Notes: generated by a model from the sequence alone, not told the origin. 64,000 nucleotides of DNA from Macrococcus bovicus (GCF_004359575.1 NZ_SCWF01000002.1:62001-126000); one strand, 5' to 3'. Counted from the stretch's first letter, positions 26,896 to 36,709 are shown. Program-made: numbers and translations.

Positions 26896-28292
26896 ACGAG
26901 GAATGCGGGGTATTCGGTATCTGGAATCATCCTAACGCAGCGGAACTGACTTATATGGCGCTCCACAGCCTGCAGCACCGTGGCCAGGAAGGCGCAGGGA
27001 TTGTCTGTTCAAACGGCGACAATCTCTTCGGTGCGCGTGGTATGGGGCTGTTACCTGAAGCGATCAGTCAGGTACAGCTGGATTCACTGCGAGACTACCG
27101 CAGTGCGATCGGTCACGTACGCTATGCGACGACAGGGGCGTCTGAGCTGTCGAATGTCCAGCCGTTCTTGTTCAAGCATTCTAAAGGAGATCTTGGTCTT
27201 GCGCATAACGGTAACTTGACGAATGCACGTCAGATCCGCCAGGCGCTGGAGGAAGAGGGCGCGATATTTCAGACGTCTTCTGACTCTGAAGTTCTGGGTC
27301 ATCTGCTCTTCAAGGCGAAGTCGCCGAGCTTCAAGTCGAACCTGAAGGCCGCGCTCAACCAGATTAAAGGGGCCTTCGCTTATCTGGTCCTGCAGAAGGA
27401 CAGTCTGACAGCGGCACTGGACAGTCACGGGGTCAGACCGCTGATGCTCGGTCAGATAGATGGAGCCTACTGTGTGGCCAGTGAATCGTGTGCACTCATG
27501 GCGATCGGCGCGGAATATATCCGTGACGTCGAGCCGGGTGAGGTGCTGACATTCAATGATGACGGGATGGACGAAGATTTCTATGCGCTTGAGACGAAGC
27601 ATCGCATGTGCTCGATGGAATATGTCTATTTCGCACGTCCCGATTCTGAGTTCCGTCATCACTCCATCTATAATGTACGTAAGGCGCTCGGTGAACAGCT
27701 GGCGAAGGAAATGAACGTTGAGGCGGACATCGTCATCGGCGTACCGGATTCCTCTCTGCAGGCCGCTAAAGGCTTCTCGAGCTACTCGGGCATCCCGAAT
27801 GAACAGGGCTTGCTGAAGAACCGCTACGTCGGCCGGACGTTCATCACGCCGGACCAGAAGATGCGTGAACGCGCTGTACGTATGAAGCATGCGCCGATCC
27901 GTGATGTCGTGGAAGGTAAACGCGTCATCGTCATTGATGACTCCATCGTCCGCGGTACGACGAGCAAGTATATCGTCAAGGCCCTGCGTTCAGCAGGTGC
28001 CAGAGAAGTGCACATGGGTATCTCGTCGCCGCCGCTGAAGCATCCCTGCTATTACGGCATTGACGTCTCGACTCATGCGGAACTCATCGCTGCCTATCAG
28101 ACAGTGGAGGAAATCCGTCAGGAGATAGAGGTCGATTCACTGACGTATCTGTCTGTCGAAGGGATGCATGACGTCTACCGCCGCTTCGAATCGAAAGGTG
28201 AGTGTGACGCCTGCTTCACGGGCAACTATCCGATTGAAATCGTCGATCACCTGTTACCGCAAGAAAAAGAGAAGAAGACGAAGGGAGTCTAA
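26874..28292 (+). CDS. purF: Amidophosphoribosyltransferase
   Basis: This 472-residue enzyme makes phosphoribosylamine from PRPP and glutamine, the first committed purine step. A short propeptide precedes the N-terminal nucleophile Cys in [23 protein letters not shown] and the PRPP loop [15 protein letters not shown] are present. Further cysteines ([20 protein letters not shown]) fit the Fe-S ligands of the Bacillus-type enzyme. The start at 26874 is chosen over an upstream GTG at 26853 because it gives the normal propeptide length and follows GAGAGGGG. It overlaps the purL end. Confidence 0.96.
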   Translation: MYDIRGLNEECGVFGIWNHPNAAELTYMALHSLQHRGQEGAGIVCSNGDNLFGARGMGLLPEAISQVQLDSLRDYRSAIGHVRYATTGASELSNVQPFLFKHSKGDLGLAHNGNLTNARQIRQALEEEGAIFQTSSDSEVLGHLLFKAKSPSFKSNLKAALNQIKGAFAYLVLQKDSLTAALDSHGVRPLMLGQIDGAYCVASESCALMAIGAEYIRDVEPGEVLTFNDDGMDEDFYALETKHRMCSMEYVYFARPDSEFRHHSIYNVRKALGEQLAKEMNVEADIVIGVPDSSLQAAKGFSSYSGIPNEQGLLKNRYVGRTFITPDQKMRERAVRMKHAPIRDVVEGKRVIVIDDSIVRGTTSKYIVKALRSAGAREVHMGISSPPLKHPCYYGIDVSTHAELIAAYQTVEEIRQEIEVDSLTYLSVEGMHDVYRRFESKGECDACFTGNYPIEIVDHLLPQEKEKKTKGV

Positions 28293-28294
28293 TC

Positions 28295-29320
28295 ATGTCA
28301 GAAGCATATAAATCGTCAGGCGTGGATATCCATGCGGGATATGAATCGGTGGAACGTATGAAAAAACACGTAGCGCGTACCATGCGTCAGGAAGTACTCG
28401 GAGGTCTCGGCGGATTCGGTGCCGCATTCGATCTCTCACAGCTGAATATGAAGGCGCCGGTCCTGGTGTCAGGAACAGATGGAGTCGGTACCAAGCTGCG
28501 CCTTGCCATAGACGCAGACCGTCACGACACCATCGGCATTGATGCCGTCGCGATGTGCGTCAACGATATTCTGACCACGGGCGCACTGCCCCTCTACTTC
28601 CTCGATTATCTCGCCCTGAACAAAGTCGACCCCGCGATCGTCGAACAGATTGTCAAAGGTGTCGCTGAAGGCTGCGTGCAGTCCGAGTGTGCACTGATCG
28701 GCGGTGAGACGGCGGAGATGGGCGATATGTATCATGCTGGAGACTACGATATCGCTGGCTTCGCGGTCGGTGCTGTCGAGAAGGAAGACTATATCACCGG
28801 TGAGAAGATTCAGGCGGGCGACGTCATCATCGGCCTGCAGTCAAGCGGCATCCATAGTAACGGCTACAGTTTAGTAAGAAAAATTATCCGGGATAATAAT
28901 ATTGACTTAGAGAGCAGAATCGGTGACAGGACAGTGCTTGATACCGTCATTGAACCGACCCGGCTCTATGTGAAGGCGGTCAAAGCAGTCATCCAGTCGA
29001 AAAAAGTGCACGGCATGTGCCATATCACAGGCGGCGGCTTTATCGAGAACATCCCGCGCGTGCTGCCGGCAGGCCTGTCAGCACAGATTGATGTCTCAGC
29101 TATCCCGGAGCAGCCGGTCTTCAGATGGCTCGAGGAGCAAGGGCAGCTTGACCGCCTGGAGATGTACAATGTCTTCAATATGGGTATCGGCTTCGTCATC
29201 ATCACAGCTCAAGAGGACAAGGCGGCAGTCCTTGAGATGCTGCAGGCGGCCGGAGAAGAAGGGATTGTGATGGGGACGATTGCAGCGCATCAGGACCCGA
29301 TCACCATCACAGGTCTTTAA
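28295..29320 (+). CDS. purM: Phosphoribosylformylglycinamidine cyclo-ligase (AIR synthase)
   Basis: This 341-residue AIR synthase closes the imidazole ring of FGAM using ATP. Family features are visible: [25 protein letters not shown], an [12 protein letters not shown] active-site segment and the [15 protein letters not shown] stretch. It starts two bases after the purF stop and its own stop overlaps the purN ATG. Confidence 0.96.
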   Translation: MSEAYKSSGVDIHAGYESVERMKKHVARTMRQEVLGGLGGFGAAFDLSQLNMKAPVLVSGTDGVGTKLRLAIDADRHDTIGIDAVAMCVNDILTTGALPLYFLDYLALNKVDPAIVEQIVKGVAEGCVQSECALIGGETAEMGDMYHAGDYDIAGFAVGAVEKEDYITGEKIQAGDVIIGLQSSGIHSNGYSLVRKIIRDNNIDLESRIGDRTVLDTVIEPTRLYVKAVKAVIQSKKVHGMCHITGGGFIENIPRVLPAGLSAQIDVSAIPEQPVFRWLEEQGQLDRLEMYNVFNMGIGFVIITAQEDKAAVLEMLQAAGEEGIVMGTIAAHQDPITITGL

Positions 29321-29886
29321 TGATGAAAAAAGTGGCGATATTTGCGTCAGGCAGCGGCTCAAACTTTGAGAGGATCATGGCCAATATAGCGTCAGGCTAT
29401 CTGGATCATATTCAGGTGACAGGTCTTTATGTCGACCAGGCGGACGCATACGCCATTGAACGGGCAAAGCGCTACGCGGTGCCCGTTCATCTATTCGAAT
29501 TGAGCGCATTTGACTCTAAAGCAGCATATGAACAGGCGATACTGGACAGACTGGTGGCCGACGAAGCCGAGTGGCTGATTCTGGCAGGCTATATGAAGCT
29601 CATCGGTCCGACACTGCTTGAACCTTATGAAGGGCGCATCCTGAATATCCATCCTTCTCTCTTGCCGAGCTTTCCGGGGAAGGATGCAATGGGTCAGGCA
29701 GTCCGTTACGGCTGCCGCGTCTCCGGTGTGACAGTTCATTATGTCGATGCCGGCATGGATACCGGACAGATTATCGATCAGGTGGCCTGCCCCGTCTATG
29801 CGGACGATACAGTTGAGACCTTACAGCCCCGTATCCAGGCGATAGAATACGAACTTTATTCCCGAGTCATCAAAACTATCATATAA
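29320..29886 (+). CDS. purN: Phosphoribosylglycinamide formyltransferase
   Basis: This 188-residue enzyme transfers a formyl group from 10-formyl-THF to GAR. The signatures [24 protein letters not shown] (catalytic Asn and His) and [14 protein letters not shown] (Asp) are intact. Two ATGs are possible at 29320 and 29323 in a TAATGATG overlap with the purM stop. FolD, divergent from the operon, supplies its cofactor. Confidence 0.96.
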   Translation: MMKKVAIFASGSGSNFERIMANIASGYLDHIQVTGLYVDQADAYAIERAKRYAVPVHLFELSAFDSKAAYEQAILDRLVADEAEWLILAGYMKLIGPTLLEPYEGRILNIHPSLLPSFPGKDAMGQAVRYGCRVSGVTVHYVDAGMDTGQIIDQVACPVYADDTVETLQPRIQAIEYELYSRVIKTII

Positions 29887-29896
29887 GGAGTCCATC

Positions 29897-31375
29897 ATGA
29901 AAAAAGCATTGTTAAGTGTATCAGATAAAACAGGGATCACTGCATTTGCCGAGCAGCTGATCGAACAGGGGTTTGAGATTTTTTCAACAGGCGGCACGAA
30001 GAAAACGTTGGTCGATCACGGCATCCGCGTGCAGTCAGTCAGTGAACTGACCCACTTCCCGGAAATCATGGACGGCCGCGTCAAAACACTGCACCCTCAT
30101 ATCCACGGCGGTATACTGGCGGACCGTGACAATCATAAGCACCTGGATGCACTCAGTGAGCATGGCATCGAGCTGATAGACCTTGTCGCAGTCAATCTCT
30201 ATCCGTTTGAAGAGACGGTGGCGCAGCCGGATGTCACTGAAAAAGAAGCGATTGAAAATATTGATATCGGTGGTCCGACGATGCTCCGTGCGAGCGCGAA
30301 GAACTTCAAGCATGTGCTGACAGTGGTGGACCCTGCTGACTATCCACGTATCATTGCGCACCTGAAGTCCGGTGAGACAGACGAAGCGTTCCGGAAAGAG
30401 CTGATGGTCAAGACCTTCCGTCATACCGCTGAGTATGATGCGGCGATTGTCGAGTTTTTCAGTGAGGCGAGCACAGCCCTTCGCTACGGCGAAAACCCGC
30501 AGCAAAAAGCGAAGTTCGTCAAGACATCTGATGCACCGAATACAATCGCAGGTGCCAAGCAGCTGCACGGCAAGGAACTCAGCTATAACAACATCAAGGA
30601 CGCGGATGCGACACTCCAGCTCGTGAAGAAATTCAGCGAGCCGGCAGCAGTAGCGGTGAAGCACATGAATCCGTGCGGGGTAGGTGTCGGTGAGACGATT
30701 GAAGAGGCCTTCAGCAACGCTTACGCCGCAGACAGCCAGTCCATCTTCGGCGGGATTGTCGCGTTGAACCGTCAAGTTGACGCGGCAACTGCAAGAGCGC
30801 TCAGCGAGATTTTCCTCGAAGTTGTGATTGCGCCGGGCTACAGTGAAGAGGCACTTGGGATTCTGACGCAGAAGAAGAATATCCGTCTCCTTGACATACA
30901 GATGGATGCGGATGAAGAGACAGAAGAATTTGTCTCGGTATCCGGCGGCTATCTAGTGCAGGATAAAGACAATGCCGTCCTGAGCCGTGACGAGATGACT
31001 GTCGTGACAGAAGCACAGCCCACTGAAGCGCAGTGGCAGGCGATGGCACTCGGCTGGACAGTCGTGAAAAGCGTGAAAAGTAACGCGATTGTGCTGGCGA
31101 ATCCGAAACAGACGGTCGGTATCGGTGCCGGTCAGATGAACCGCGTCGGGGCAGCGAAGATCGCGATTGAACGTGCGATTGAGATGAATGACGATGTGAT
31201 TTTAGCGAGTGATGGCTTCTTCCCGATGAGTGATACCGTGGAGACTGCTGCAGCGGCAGGCATCAAATGTATCATTCAGCCGGGGGGCTCTATCAAGGAT
31301 CAGGATTCCATTGATGCAGCGAATCAGCTGGGCATCGCCATGGTGATGACCGGCATGCGTCACTTTAAACATTAG
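29897..31375 (+). CDS. purH: Bifunctional AICAR formyltransferase / IMP cyclohydrolase
   Basis: This 492-residue bifunctional enzyme performs the last two steps to IMP. The N-terminal MGS-like cyclohydrolase domain has [10 protein letters not shown] and [10 protein letters not shown]. The C-terminal formyltransferase has YGENPQQKA and [11 protein letters not shown] (Lys-His pair). A TAAGGAG site precedes the ATG. It follows purN after a 10-base gap and precedes purD by 9 bases. Confidence 0.97.
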   Translation: MKKALLSVSDKTGITAFAEQLIEQGFEIFSTGGTKKTLVDHGIRVQSVSELTHFPEIMDGRVKTLHPHIHGGILADRDNHKHLDALSEHGIELIDLVAVNLYPFEETVAQPDVTEKEAIENIDIGGPTMLRASAKNFKHVLTVVDPADYPRIIAHLKSGETDEAFRKELMVKTFRHTAEYDAAIVEFFSEASTALRYGENPQQKAKFVKTSDAPNTIAGAKQLHGKELSYNNIKDADATLQLVKKFSEPAAVAVKHMNPCGVGVGETIEEAFSNAYAADSQSIFGGIVALNRQVDAATARALSEIFLEVVIAPGYSEEALGILTQKKNIRLLDIQMDADEETEEFVSVSGGYLVQDKDNAVLSRDEMTVVTEAQPTEAQWQAMALGWTVVKSVKSNAIVLANPKQTVGIGAGQMNRVGAAKIAIERAIEMNDDVILASDGFFPMSDTVETAAAAGIKCIIQPGGSIKDQDSIDAANQLGIAMVMTGMRHFKH

Positions 31376-31384
31376 GAGGTTGTC

Positions 31385-32617
31385 ATGAAGGTACTTGTAA
31401 TCGGTTCAGGCGGTCGTGAGCATGCACTCTGCCATAAGCTTAAGCAGTCCGCGCGCGTCGACGAAGTCTTCGTCATACCGGGCAATGATGCGATGGTCAA
31501 TGTCGCGACCGTCGTCAGCGCAATCAAAGAGACAGAACAGGGTAAGATTCAGGCATTTGCGTTAGAGCACGGTGTGGACTGGGTGGTCATCGGTCCGGAA
31601 CAGCCGCTGACAGAGGGACTGGCTGATGTGCTGACAGCAGCGGGCATCAAAGTGTTCGGCCCGAACAAGCGGGCAGCGCAGATAGAAGGCTCCAAGTCTT
31701 TCGCCAAGGAACTGATGGCGAAATACGGTATTCCGACAGCGGCCTATCAGGTTGTGACGACAAAAGAGGACGCACTGGACTATCTGGCCAGCCATCCCGC
31801 ACCGATTGTCCTGAAGCAGGACGGTCTCGCTGCAGGTAAAGGGGTTATTGTGGCGATGACACATGAAGAAGCGGTCGGCGCCATCGAGTTCTTCTATCAG
31901 GACGGCGATGCTGAAGTGGTCTTCGAGGAGTTCCTGGCAGGTGAAGAGTTCTCGCTGATGGTCCTTGTCAATGATGACTTCATCGTTCCTTTTGACGTCA
32001 TCGCACAGGATCATAAGCGCGCCTATGACGGTGACCTCGGCCCTAACACAGGCGGCATGGGTGCCTACTGTCCGGTGTCACATATAGGTGATGATGTGTT
32101 AGAAATGACGAATGAGACAATCGCTTATCCGGTCGCGCGGGCGATGCACGAGGAAGGGCTGAATTATTTCGGCTTACTCTACATCGGTGCGATTATCACT
32201 GAAGACGGTCCGAAAGTCATCGAGTTCAACGCGCGCTTCGGCGACCCGGAATGCCAGGTGCTGCTGACGAAAATGGAGAGTGACCTGATTGAAGTGCTGG
32301 AAGCGCTTGACAACAAGAAGGCGATTCAGCTTCAGTGGTCTGATGAGGCAGTCGTCGGCGTGGTACTCGCCTCAGAAGGCTATCCTGGGAGCTACGATAA
32401 AGGCCATAAAGTCTACGGCTATGACGGTTCACTTGACTACTACATCAGCGGCCTGAAAAAAGAGGAGGACTGGGTGACGGACGGTGGTCGCGTCATGCTT
32501 GCGATCGGTCAAGGCCGGTCGATTGAAGAAGCCGTCAAAAGCAGTTATGACAAAGTCGGACAGATTACGAGCGACGGTCTGTTTCATCGTAAAGATATCG
32601 CACATCGTGCATTATAA
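31385..32617 (+). CDS. purD: Phosphoribosylamine-glycine ligase
   Basis: This 410-residue ATP-grasp enzyme joins phosphoribosylamine and glycine to GAR, the second pathway step. Family features are [13 protein letters not shown] at the N-terminus, the ATP-grasp [11 protein letters not shown], and [15 protein letters not shown]. It is the last gene of the purine operon and has a TTAGGAGG ribosome site. A strong terminator follows directly, before a cluster of palindromic repeats. Confidence 0.97.
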   Translation: MKVLVIGSGGREHALCHKLKQSARVDEVFVIPGNDAMVNVATVVSAIKETEQGKIQAFALEHGVDWVVIGPEQPLTEGLADVLTAAGIKVFGPNKRAAQIEGSKSFAKELMAKYGIPTAAYQVVTTKEDALDYLASHPAPIVLKQDGLAAGKGVIVAMTHEEAVGAIEFFYQDGDAEVVFEEFLAGEEFSLMVLVNDDFIVPFDVIAQDHKRAYDGDLGPNTGGMGAYCPVSHIGDDVLEMTNETIAYPVARAMHEEGLNYFGLLYIGAIITEDGPKVIEFNARFGDPECQVLLTKMESDLIEVLEALDNKKAIQLQWSDEAVVGVVLASEGYPGSYDKGHKVYGYDGSLDYYISGLKKEEDWVTDGGRVMLAIGQGRSIEEAVKSSYDKVGQITSDGLFHRKDIAHRAL

Positions 32618-32624
32618 GAACGGA

Positions 32625-32655
32625 CGGAACCTGTGGTGACAGGTTCCGTTTTTTA
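32625..32655 (+). terminator. Terminator of the purine operon
   Basis: A perfect 10-bp stem, CGGAACCTGT / ACAGGTTCCG, with loop GGTG is followed by TTTTTTA. Confidence 0.92.
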
Positions 32656-32679
32656 TATTACAGGGGGCGCGTGTGGCTG

Positions 32680-32712
32680 TAACGTCCCGCAAAGTGGAAT
32701 AGCGGGACGTTA
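32680..32712. repeat. Solitary copy of the GTCCCGC palindromic repeat
   Basis: A perfect inverted repeat TAACGTCCCGC / GCGGGACGTTA with an 11-base loop. It has the same CGTCCCGC / GCGGGACG arms as the units of the two 62-bp arrays at 38.5 and 46.0 kb, but is not tandemly repeated here. Confidence 0.85.
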
Positions 32713-32726
32713 CCCGACATCAAATA

Positions 32727-32824
32727 GAGTTATGAGCGATAAACGATAAATATCGCTCATAACTCATGGTTTATCTTCAACTGCACACTGTTATGAGCGA
32801 TAAACGCGATTTATCGCTCATAAC
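32727..32824. repeat. Two copies of a GTTATGAGCGATA palindrome
   Basis: Copy 1 is GAGTTATGAGCGATA / TATCGCTCATAACTC (32727-32741, 32751-32765). Copy 2 is GTTATGAGCGATAAA / TTTATCGCTCATAAC (32790-32804, 32810-32824). Each is a perfect 15-bp stem with a 9- or 5-base loop. Neither is followed by a T-run, so they are not ordinary terminators. Confidence 0.85.
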
Positions 32825-32848
32825 GGCTAGCTAATCCCGAACAAAAAA

Positions 32849-32869
32849 AGCGAGGCGGCTGCCTCGCTT
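32849..32869 (-). terminator. Terminator of the 42-residue protein gene
   Basis: The stem AAGCGAGGC / GCCTCGCTT carries an A-run on its left side, which becomes a T-run on the minus strand just after the small gene. Confidence 0.85.
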
Positions 32870-32881
32870 CCGTTTTCTATA

Positions 32882-33010
32882 TTATTCAAACGTTTTCTGT
32901 ACGTCTTCGTGAGTCGCTTCTTTACCTGTGTCGTTCTGCTCGTTCTGTTCTACTGGTTCTTTCGCTTTTTCAGCATCTTCTTTATGCTGTTCGATTTTAT
33001 TGTTAGTCAT
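32882..33010 (-). CDS. Small acidic/charged protein, 42 residues
   Basis: The minus-strand ATG at 33010 is preceded by AGGAGG eight bases away, runs 42 codons to a TAA at 32882-32884 and is followed by its own terminator, so it is very probably a real gene. The product is highly hydrophilic, rich in Glu, Lys, Gln and Asn (it begins MTNNKIEQHKEDAEKAKEP), with no membrane segment or Cys. It is probably disordered or a single helix. I do not recognise a function. It stands alone between the purine operon and a divergent membrane protein gene. Confidence 0.75.
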   Translation of the reverse strand: MTNNKIEQHKEDAEKAKEPVEQNEQNDTGKEATHEDVQKTFE

Positions 33011-33149
33011 GATTGATTCCTCCTAAATGATGATAGTCTGTTATTCCCTTTAAAAATCAGTTCTAAACATCTAATACTTAAGTCTGATATTTCCATTTAA
33101 ATGGGACAAATCCCTATGTTTTCACTATAATAAGGCGTGAGGTGAAATC

Positions 33150-34427
33150 ATGAAATGGTTTAAAAATAACATTGAAGTCCTGATCGGCTATCTGCTCGGC
33201 GCCTTGCTTCTCGGCTTGGGTCTTTTTATATTTTTCAATGCCGATGAGATTGTTCATTTCAAGGAGATAGCCATCAACCGCCTGCACATGGCCCGGCTCT
33301 CTGACTTCATTAATATTTATAGTTACGCGTTCATCGAGCTGCTTAGTCATTACATCACCGCTTACCCGTATATGTATAGCCTGATATTTGTCCTCTACGG
33401 GCTGGGGCTCTTCTATATCAGCCGCACGCTCAAGAAGACAACGGCCCATGACCCGCAGATTTCGCTCTTTTATCTGATGACGGCGATTTTCCTGTTTCTC
33501 CTGACGGCGCTTTTCATGTTCAAGGTCTATCACATTTATGCGCTCTTCTATTTCGTCGCGTTTCTGCTGCTTGTCTTCTACGTGCTGAACCGCCGCCATC
33601 TAAACAGTGAGTTCCGTAAGCTGCATTATCTCATTCTGATCTTCATTTTTGGCGTGGCCTATATCGTCACACAGAACCACGTCTATGACCAGCTTGTGGA
33701 TGAGAAGGTGACACCGCTCGAACTGATGGCCCTCAACTTCTTCTTTATTCTGTTTTCTGCCATGGGGGCTCTGGCGCTCGGCAACTATATCTTCCTCTAC
33801 CGCGCGAAGAAGATAGATCCTGAAGTCCATGCGATGCGACGGGCAAATAAACGTAAGCGTGACCATAAGTTCAGCCGCGTCATCAATCATCAGACCAACG
33901 ATGCCCTGCAGCAGCTCTCCGAACAGTCGATGAAGATTGACGAGCGGCTGATGCTGAGCTGGAATCGTTTCAAGGCCGGCATCCGGCGCAGAATCGATCT
34001 GCAGGATGAGGATATTCCGCGCTGGATGCGTAAACCGAAATGGTTCAGTTTCTTCCAGATTGAAGTGCTTTTCGGTGTGCTGATTCTGTTGCTGACGATT
34101 ATAGAGCTGAACAACCGCAACATACTCTTTAATGTCAGCAAGTTTAACGTCGTCAAGATGCAGTATTTCTATGAATGGCTGAGTCTTTTTGCTCTGTTTG
34201 TCGTAGTGATTCTCTATCTGGTGTTCACCATCACCATTCATTTACGCAACCGCGGCTACTTCGGTCAGCTGTTTACGATTTCGATTCTTTTCATTGAGAT
34301 CATGACGAGTTTCTATCTGATGCTCTTCAAAGGGATTTCAGTCTCACTGTTTATTCCTCCTGTTATAGTACTGCTTGTTATCCTTGTCACACCGCTGTTT
34401 TTCAATCATCTGCGTAAAAATTACTAA
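33150..34427 (+). CDS. Hypothetical multi-pass membrane protein
   Basis: This is a 425-residue protein that I do not recognise. The N-terminal half has several hydrophobic segments (IGYLLGALLLGLGLFIFF near the start, then helices around 80-210). A basic cytoplasmic-looking stretch follows (RRANKRKRDHKF, about 230-300) with a DDxPxWMRKPKW-like segment. Three or four more helices follow. No transporter or enzyme motif was seen. GAGGTGAAATC precedes the ATG. It is monocistronic in appearance, between a divergent small gene and a promoter for the methyltransferase region. Confidence 0.65.
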   Translation: MKWFKNNIEVLIGYLLGALLLGLGLFIFFNADEIVHFKEIAINRLHMARLSDFINIYSYAFIELLSHYITAYPYMYSLIFVLYGLGLFYISRTLKKTTAHDPQISLFYLMTAIFLFLLTALFMFKVYHIYALFYFVAFLLLVFYVLNRRHLNSEFRKLHYLILIFIFGVAYIVTQNHVYDQLVDEKVTPLELMALNFFFILFSAMGALALGNYIFLYRAKKIDPEVHAMRRANKRKRDHKFSRVINHQTNDALQQLSEQSMKIDERLMLSWNRFKAGIRRRIDLQDEDIPRWMRKPKWFSFFQIEVLFGVLILLLTIIELNNRNILFNVSKFNVVKMQYFYEWLSLFALFVVVILYLVFTITIHLRNRGYFGQLFTISILFIEIMTSFYLMLFKGISVSLFIPPVIVLLVILVTPLFFNHLRKNY

Positions 34428-34433
34428 TTGCTA

Positions 34434-34462
34434 TTGTATAACAGTTGCGGGTGTTCTATAAT
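34434..34462 (+). promoter_or_regulatory. Strong sigma-A promoter before the methyltransferase leader
   Basis: TTGTAT at 34434-34439, exactly 17 bases and TATAAT at 34457-34462. The predicted start is about 34469, some 125 bases before the next coding start. Confidence 0.7.
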
Positions 34463-34468
34463 AAGGGA

Positions 34469-34558
34469 GTACAGTGATGGGAGAATAGCACTTTGGGGAA
34501 AGTGCTGTGATAAAACAAGAACGTTGCATAAAGGGTGCCTGGGGGGGCACTCTTTTTG
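34469..34558 (+). ncRNA. Candidate small RNA or attenuator leader
   Basis: Between a strong promoter and the methyltransferase gene lies a 90-base segment without a gene. It has a perfect 8-bp hairpin AGCACTTT / AAAGTGCT with a GGGG loop (34487-34506). An intrinsic terminator AGGGTGCC / GGCACTCT (34532-34553) with a T-run follows. This would yield a short stand-alone RNA, or attenuation of the gene 38 bases downstream. It does not match riboswitch classes I can recall. Confidence 0.5.
34532..34558 (+). terminator. Terminator inside the methyltransferase leader
   Basis: AGGGTGCC (34532-34539), a G-rich loop, GGCACTCT (34546-34553) and then TTTTTG. Confidence 0.75.
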
Positions 34559-34595
34559 TGTTATAGTGGAGAAAACAGAAAAAGAAGGTGCAGTA

Positions 34596-35756
34596 ATGAA
34601 GAAAGTAGTATTAAAGCACAAGCATGACAAGAAATATCGCGACGGCTATCTCGTGCTTGAAGAAGCCGATATTTTTGATATGGATACGATGAACGAGGGC
34701 GAGCGCTTTGTGCTGAAGGCGTCAGACGGGACTGACCTCGGGCTTTTTTATTTTGGCCGCCAGAACCGCGGTGCAGGCTATAAGATCAGTGACAGTCTGG
34801 AGACAAAACTAGATGAGCGTTTCTTTAAGCTGCTCTTTGAAGCGGCGAAAGAAGAACGCGCATCCCTCTACAATTCAGGTCATACGAATGCGTTCCGCGT
34901 GTACAACGGAGAAGGAGACGGGCTCGGGGGCTTTACCGTCGATGATTATGATGGTCATTTCCTGATTCAATGGTATTCCAAAGGCATCTATCACTACAAG
35001 GAAGCGATTGTCCGCAGCCTGCAAGCGGTATTCGACTGCAAAACGCTTTATGAGAAGCTGAGATTCGATAAAAATGTCCCGACACACCGCATCAGTGAGG
35101 AAGCGGTCGAGTTTCCGATCATCATCACAGAGAATGACCTCTTCTATACAATCAACTTCGAGGAGGGTCCGATGACTGGTATCTTCCTCGACCAGCGTGA
35201 TGTGCGCAACAAAATCATGTCTCTTGATCTGAAGAAGCCGATGCTGAACTTGTTCGCTTATTCAGGCGGTTTCAGCGTGGCGGCCGCAAAGAATGGCCAG
35301 GAGACGGTCAGCGTGGATATCGCTAAACGCTCACTCGAACTGATCGAGCAGAACTTCGCTTTAAATGAGATCAATATCGACAAACAGCTGCTCTATACGA
35401 TGGACGTCTTTGATATGCTGAAATATTGTGCGCGGAAGAAGATGACTTTTGACCTGATTGTCATTGATCCGCCGAGTTTCTCACGTTCCAAGAAGAAGCG
35501 CTTCAGCGTCAAGGACAACTACCATGAACTGATTGAAGGTGCACTGCCCATCCTGAATCGCGGCGGCTACCTGGTGCTCAGTACAAATGCGAGCAATTAC
35601 GCGCTGCCTCAGTTCAAGAAAATGATTCAGCAGACACTGGCAGGCAGAGACTATGAAATCACTGACGTAATGGGACTGCCTAAAGATTTCAGGACGACGC
35701 ATTTATACAAGCCTTCCAAATATCTGAAAGTGGTCTTCGTCAAAATCCTTGATTAA
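34596..35756 (+). CDS. Class I SAM-dependent rRNA methyltransferase (RlmI-like, 23S rRNA m5C)
   Basis: This 386-residue protein has an N-terminal PUA-like part and a C-terminal Rossmann methyltransferase domain. Motifs include NLFAYSGGFSVAAAKNG (SAM-binding), DPPSFSRSKKKRF (catalytic region typical of RlmI/YwbD-type enzymes) and a preceding MTGIFLDQRDVRN. The family methylates C5 of a cytosine in 23S rRNA. The start at 34596 (MKKVVLKHKH) is chosen because AGAAGG precedes it; the longer frame would translate the upstream terminator. Expression may be limited by that leader terminator. Confidence 0.85.
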   Translation: MKKVVLKHKHDKKYRDGYLVLEEADIFDMDTMNEGERFVLKASDGTDLGLFYFGRQNRGAGYKISDSLETKLDERFFKLLFEAAKEERASLYNSGHTNAFRVYNGEGDGLGGFTVDDYDGHFLIQWYSKGIYHYKEAIVRSLQAVFDCKTLYEKLRFDKNVPTHRISEEAVEFPIIITENDLFYTINFEEGPMTGIFLDQRDVRNKIMSLDLKKPMLNLFAYSGGFSVAAAKNGQETVSVDIAKRSLELIEQNFALNEINIDKQLLYTMDVFDMLKYCARKKMTFDLIVIDPPSFSRSKKKRFSVKDNYHELIEGALPILNRGGYLVLSTNASNYALPQFKKMIQQTLAGRDYEITDVMGLPKDFRTTHLYKPSKYLKVVFVKILD

Positions 35757-35811
35757 CAGGCAGGATTTCCGGGAATAAAACATTAACTTTATAAAAAAGG
35801 ACGTGTCATTA

Positions 35812-36339
35812 ATGGGAATTCTAGATACAGTAATCAATCAAGTCGGCAAAAACTTAAATACAGGCAAACAGAAGACCTTGCATTCTCTGCCCGCTACTGA
35901 AACGGAACTGATAGAACGCCGCCAGCAGGCAGAGAAGATCATTCAGAATAAATCACTGATGAGTTCAGCAGCAACTGTTGTGCCGATTCCGGGTATCGAT
36001 GTCGGGGTCGACCTTAAGCTCATGAAAGATATCATCGAAGACATCAATAAAGTCTACGGGCTGAGCCATAAACAGGTCAATAATATGGCTGCTGATATGA
36101 AACAGCAGGTGATGTTCACTGCGGCGAAGAAAGGCAGCGACTTCATCGGCCGGAATATCACAACGAAACTGCTGACGGTCGTCCTCAAAGCTTTCGCGAA
36201 ACGTGAAGCAGCGAAACAAGTCAGATGGATTCCGGTGGTAGGTCAGGCAGTGGCGGCTGGCATCAGTTATAGATTGATGAAGAAATTGGGCGAGGATCAT
36301 GCGAGGAAATGTGAGCAGGTCGCGCGCAGTTTAATGTAG
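35812..36339 (+). CDS. DUF697-like membrane-associated protein
   Basis: This is a 175-residue protein with a charged N-terminal third and a hydrophobic, Gly-containing middle (SSAATVVPIPGIDVGVDLKLM). A C-terminal repeat of similar type follows (VRWIPVVGQAVAAGISYRLMKKLGEDHA). This resembles the DUF697/YcjF-type family, often linked to GTPases or membranes; function unknown. The ATG at 35812 is preferred to a GTG at 35803, which lies too close to the AAAAAAGG ribosome site. It stands just upstream of the ptsHI promoter and looks monocistronic. Confidence 0.65.
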   Translation: MGILDTVINQVGKNLNTGKQKTLHSLPATETELIERRQQAEKIIQNKSLMSSAATVVPIPGIDVGVDLKLMKDIIEDINKVYGLSHKQVNNMAADMKQQVMFTAAKKGSDFIGRNITTKLLTVVLKAFAKREAAKQVRWIPVVGQAVAAGISYRLMKKLGEDHARKCEQVARSLM

Positions 36340-36352
36340 CCGTCTAAAAAAT

Positions 36353-36381
36353 TTGAAGTATCCGCCAGGTTTTGCTATTCT
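36353..36381 (+). promoter_or_regulatory. ptsHI promoter
   Basis: TTGAAG at 36353-36358, a 17-base spacer and TATTCT at 36376-36381 with an extended TG. An AAAGGAGAAG ribosome site precedes ptsH. Confidence 0.65.
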
Positions 36382-36442
36382 AAAGCTGTATAGACATAAG
36401 GTTTATATATAAAATTATGCATCCTAAAGGAGAAGATGAACG

Positions 36443-36709
36443 ATGGAACAACAAAGCTATGTCATTATCGACGAAACAGGTATTCACGCACGCCCGGCTA
36501 CTATGCTGGTTCAGACTGCAAGCAAATTTGATTCAGATGTGCAATTAGAATACAACGGTAAAAAAGTGAATCTTAAATCTATTATGGGCGTAATGAGTTT
36601 AGGTGTCGGCAAAGACGCTGAAATCACTGTATATGCTGAAGGTACTGATGAGAAAGAAGCAATTCAGGCTATCAGCGATGTACTGTCTAAAGAAGGTCTG
36701 ACTAAGTAA
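36443..36709 (+). CDS. ptsH: Phosphocarrier protein HPr
   Basis: This 88-residue HPr has the phosphoryl-carrying His15 in TGIHARPAT and the regulatory Ser46 in [12 protein letters not shown]. It passes phosphate from enzyme I to sugar-specific enzymes II. When phosphorylated on Ser46 by HprK it acts with CcpA in catabolite control, so the Firmicutes regulatory version is intact. It starts the ptsHI operon, and its stop overlaps the ptsI start (TAATG). Confidence 0.97.
   Translation: MEQQSYVIIDETGIHARPATMLVQTASKFDSDVQLEYNGKKVNLKSIMGVMSLGVGKDAEITVYAEGTDEKEAIQAISDVLSKEGLTK

Noticed and set aside
30035-30775. 246-residue minus-strand ORF inside purH, and similar long antisense ORFs in purF and potA
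   Set aside because: They are antisense to complete, motif-bearing enzymes in a contiguous operon and have no ribosome sites.
34428-34595. N-terminal extension of the rRNA methyltransferase
   Set aside because: It would translate the promoter, hairpin and terminator of the leader. The family N-terminus begins at the ATG at 34596.
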